Assembly: GCF_004354015.1 (NCBI RefSeq)
Contig: NZ_SMRU01000001.1
Coordinates: 62,001 to 126,000, forward strand
Length of the DNA stretch: 64,000 nt
Origin: Arthrobacter terricola
GTDB lineage: Bacteria; Actinomycetota; Actinomycetes; Actinomycetales; Micrococcaceae
Direction: 5' to 3'
Below, one piece after another: positions 60,281 through 64,000 of this stretch. A model generated the notes under the pieces. It was not told where the DNA came from. It saw only the letters and a list, made by a program, of their open reading frames with translations, and did no database searches. Each line of letters begins with the position of its first letter. The first letter of the stretch is position 1. A program made the translations under genes and the position numbers.

Positions 60281-61414
60281 CTAGCCCGCGTACGGTGAAA
60301 CAACGACGTCGACCCGCTGGAACTCTTTCAGGTCCGAATAGCCGGTGGTCGCCATGGAGCGGCGCAACGCGCCAATGAGGTTGGAGGTGCCGTTGGTGTG
60401 GTGGCCCGGGCCGAAGAGTACCTCTTCGAGCGGCCCGACCGTGCCGACATTCACCCTGTCTCCGCGGGGCAGTTCGAGGTGGTGTGCTTCCTGGCCCCAG
60501 TGCCAGCCCTTGCCGGGAGCTTCCTCGGCGCGGGCCAAGGCGCTGCCGAGCATGACGGCGTCTGCGCCCATGGCGATGGCCTTGACGATATCTCCGGAAG
60601 AGCCCATGCCGCCATCAGCGATCACGTGGACGTACCGTCCGCCGGATTCGTCCATGTAGTCACGCCGGGCCGCGGCGACGTCCGAGATGGCCGAAGCCAT
60701 GGGCGAGTGGATACCCAACGCGCGGCGCGTGGTGGTGGTGGCGCCGCCGCCGAAGCCCACCAGGACACCTGCGGCACCCGTGCGCATGAGGTGCAACGCG
60801 GGGGTGTAGCCGGCTGCGCCGCCCACAATCACCGGAACGTCCAGTTCGTAAATGAACTGCTTGAGGTTCAACGGCTCGTGGTTCTTGGAAACGTGCTCGG
60901 CGGAGACTGTGGTGCCCCGAATGACAAAGATGTCGACGCCGGCAGCGACCACCGTCTTGTAGTGCTCCTGGGTGCGCTGCGGCGTCAGGGAACCAGCGAC
61001 GGTCACCCCCGAAGCGCGGATTTCGGCGAGCCGGCTGGTGATCAGTTCGGGCTGGATGGGCGCCTTGTAAAGTTCCTGCATGCGCCCGGTAACTGCGGGA
61101 CTTGCCGTTTCGTCCTCAAGGGCTGCGATCTCGTCCAGGACTGATTGCGGATCTTCGTAGCGCGTCCACAGGCCCTCAAGATCGAGAACGCCCAAGCCGC
61201 CAAGCCGGCCCAGGGCGATTGCCGTCTCCGGGGACATGGCGGAGTCCATCGGTGCCGCGATGACGGGCATCTCGAACTTATAGGCATCAATCTGCCAGGA
61301 GACGGAGACGTCCTTGGGGTCGCGCGTCCGGCGGTTGGGGACGATCGCGATGTCATCCAGGGAGTAGGCACGACGCCCACGCTTGCCACGGCCAATCTCA
61401 ATCTCATAAGTCAC
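60281..61414 (-). CDS. guaB3: GuaB3 family IMP dehydrogenase-related protein
   Basis: A 377-residue IMPDH/GMPR-fold protein without CBS domains. VIAAPMDSAMSPETA, VPVIVGGAAGYTPALHLMRT and VIADGGMGSSGDIVKAIAMG are family blocks. The catalytic loop that in IMPDH holds Cys (GSICTT) here reads GFGGGATTTTRRAL, so the Cys is missing. GuaB3 is common in actinobacteria and cyanobacteria; recent work assigned GMP reductase activity to cyanobacterial members. It lies 152 bp downstream of guaB. Confidence 0.9.
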   Translation of the reverse strand: MTYEIEIGRGKRGRRAYSLDDIAIVPNRRTRDPKDVSVSWQIDAYKFEMPVIAAPMDSAMSPETAIALGRLGGLGVLDLEGLWTRYEDPQSVLDEIAALEDETASPAVTGRMQELYKAPIQPELITSRLAEIRASGVTVAGSLTPQRTQEHYKTVVAAGVDIFVIRGTTVSAEHVSKNHEPLNLKQFIYELDVPVIVGGAAGYTPALHLMRTGAAGVLVGFGGGATTTTRRALGIHSPMASAISDVAAARRDYMDESGGRYVHVIADGGMGSSGDIVKAIAMGADAVMLGSALARAEEAPGKGWHWGQEAHHLELPRGDRVNVGTVGPLEEVLFGPGHHTNGTSNLIGALRRSMATTGYSDLKEFQRVDVVVSPYAG

Positions 61415-61508
61415 TGCTCTAGGTTATCCCAGCGCGGCTGCAAGAAAACCCAGCGGAGCACCCGGAAGACCAGCGCACCTGCAACAAAGCCCGGCAGCCC
61501 CTGGAAGC

Positions 61509-61548
61509 CGAAAGCCCGCCGCCATCGTGGTGATGGGGCAGGCTTTCG
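61509..61548 (-). terminator. Imperfect terminator hairpin after guaB
   Basis: CGAAAGCC at 61509-61516 pairs with GGCTTTCG at 61541-61548; inner pairing continues imperfectly through GCCGCCATC/GATGGGGC. It starts 19 bp after the guaB stop. Confidence 0.6.
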
Positions 61549-61566
61549 TTCAAAGGAGACTCGCGG

Positions 61567-63144
<1,578 letters not shown>

Positions 63145-63170
63145 TCATTACGGGACTGGCCTGTGCAGAA

Positions 63171-63195
63171 AGGTTCTGAATAAATATTAGAACCT
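63171..63195. promoter_or_regulatory. AGGTTCT-N11-AGAACCT inverted repeat upstream of guaB
   Basis: Perfect 7-bp arms around an AT-rich centre, about 93 bp upstream of the guaB start and 79 bp downstream of the acyltransferase-like stop. It may be an operator or a weak terminator; the central AATATTTATT resembles a -10 region. Confidence 0.4.
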
Positions 63196-63274
63196 CGCAG
63201 CCGATCCCCATATTCCGCAAGGGCAATGTGAGCAACGGCACCTGCTGCCGCCCGCCGTCGGGCGCTTCCGCCCC

Positions 63275-64000
63275 TTATGTCCACCCGGTGGCGGCCATGA
63301 AAGCCTGCTCGAAGTACGGCGTGAGGGTCTTCATGTAAGTGGCGGTCACGTGGTTGTCGTCCTTGTAGACAATCACGTTACCGATCACCGCCGGGCAGTT
63401 CGTGTCCGGGCAGAAGTACTTCGAAAGATCCAGGAACTTGGTGTCCGGAAGCTCGCCGGCCACTGCCGCCGTCGGAGAATCCTCGGAGTAGATCTGGTCC
63501 CGCTGCGAACCGCACGCGACGTATGCTCCGGGGGTCTTCTCGAGGCAGGCCGGAACGGGTTGGGCCGCACGCGGGGTGTCGCGGAAGGCAACTACCTGGA
63601 TGCCGGCGGCATTGAGCGTCTTGACCTCGGACACCCAGCCCGGGTCAAGCTTTTCGGGAATTCCGGGCTGCGCGTTCGTGCGCGTGCTGGTTGTCACTAC
63701 GACGTCCGGGTGCATCTTCAGGACTTCGTCAAGGGTGGACTTGTTGAAGTCGACACAGGCCTGGGTGATATCCGCCGCCGTGTCTTCGCCAAGGGGGCAG
63801 TACCCCTTGGTGATGGACGTCAGGCTCCAGTCGTTCTTCGCGGCCATGGTCAGGAGCGGCGTATTCAGCACGTGGGCGTGCGAACTGCCGATCACCACCA
63901 CGTTCTTCTTTCCGTTCTTGATCCCGTTGGTGCAGATGTTGACGAATTCCTGCGGATCCTTGGCGGTTGTGCAGGGCGTCGGGAACACCGGCCAGTCGGC
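63275..64000 (-). CDS. SGNH-domain C-terminal part of a membrane acyltransferase (5' end outside window)
   Basis: About 241 residues are visible and the frame continues past the right edge. It is an SGNH hydrolase-like domain: the nucleophile Ser is in VVVIGSSHAHVLN and the Asp/His pair in YKDDNHVTATYMKTLTPYF. This domain is found at the C-terminus of OafA/acyltransferase-3 proteins that O-acetylate cell-surface polysaccharides. The membrane part should lie to the right. Confidence 0.8.
   Translation of the reverse strand, partial: ADWPVFPTPCTTAKDPQEFVNICTNGIKNGKKNVVVIGSSHAHVLNTPLLTMAAKNDWSLTSITKGYCPLGEDTAADITQACVDFNKSTLDEVLKMHPDVVVTTSTRTNAQPGIPEKLDPGWVSEVKTLNAAGIQVVAFRDTPRAAQPVPACLEKTPGAYVACGSQRDQIYSEDSPTAAVAGELPDTKFLDLSKYFCPDTNCPAVIGNVIVYKDDNHVTATYMKTLTPYFEQAFMAATGWT

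Overview
The window is high-GC chromosomal DNA with tightly packed genes, frequent GTG and TTG starts and many 4-bp ATGA/GTGA overlaps. Together with a SepX/GlpR-like divisome protein, a mycothiol-type arsenate reductase, GuaB3, SURF1 and FmdB/SAF proteins, this points to an actinobacterium of the Micrococcaceae (Arthrobacter, Paenarthrobacter or Pseudarthrobacter type). That assignment is inferred from gene content; no marker gene is present to settle it. All reading was by eye, without database searches.

Layout. 1-14.9 kb: mixed metabolism, transport and regulation. It holds a partial GH35 beta-galactosidase, a pirin, a GlcNAc-kinase-like protein, a LysR/MFS divergent pair, an aquaglyceroporin, two Lrp/AsnC regulators, an ArsR-like/MFS set with a striking nested palindrome, CorA, an orphan AFG1/ZapE C-terminal domain, a FluC pair, Usp and SRAP. 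15-24 kb: a complete glucuronide catabolic locus on the minus strand. Beta-glucuronidase, GPH symporter, UxaC isomerase, UxuB-type reductase and ManD-type mannonate dehydratase would take a glucuronide to 2-keto-3-deoxygluconate. A LacI regulator and four matching GGCAA/TTGCC operator-like sites accompany it, plus two copies of a 65-nt hairpin element. 24-33 kb: MarR/MFS, PaiB/EamA/MocR, two decayed SET-type sugar-efflux genes, and small enzymes. 33-38.8 kb: a PucR regulator, amino-acid permease, M20 amidohydrolase and DavA/DavB-like enzymes, read as a lysine to 5-aminovalerate module.

38.8-44.9 kb is the accessory part. It contains a GH3 scrap joined to a 5'-truncated transaldolase, an L-xylulose-reductase-like SDR, and an arsenic resistance locus. 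The ars genes are ArsN-like acetyltransferase, ArsR, an AqpS-like channel, an ArsR-ArsC fusion and a LMW-PTP arsenate reductase, with no ArsB/Acr3 pump. Beyond them lie remnants of thioredoxin reductase and of a CzcO/ArsO-like flavoprotein, ending beside tRNA-Ala(CGC). Identical ATATTGA-N6-TCAATAT operators precede arsR and arsC.

44.9-64 kb is housekeeping: an NmrA-like protein, SepX/GlpR, a RimJ-like acetyltransferase, galU, MTHFS, FmdB and SAF proteins, a 1300-residue degenerate SF1 helicase with a C-terminal nuclease-like domain, guaA, DUF3817, SURF1, a PTS IIA protein, glpD, guaB3, guaB, and the SGNH end of an acyltransferase cut by the window edge.

The best leads are the paired hairpin element that supplies the uxuB stop codon, the pump-less arsenic locus with one shared operator, the DavAB module, and the helicase whose Walker A lysine is glutamine. 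No CRISPR array, intact transposase, prophage or biosynthetic gene cluster was seen.
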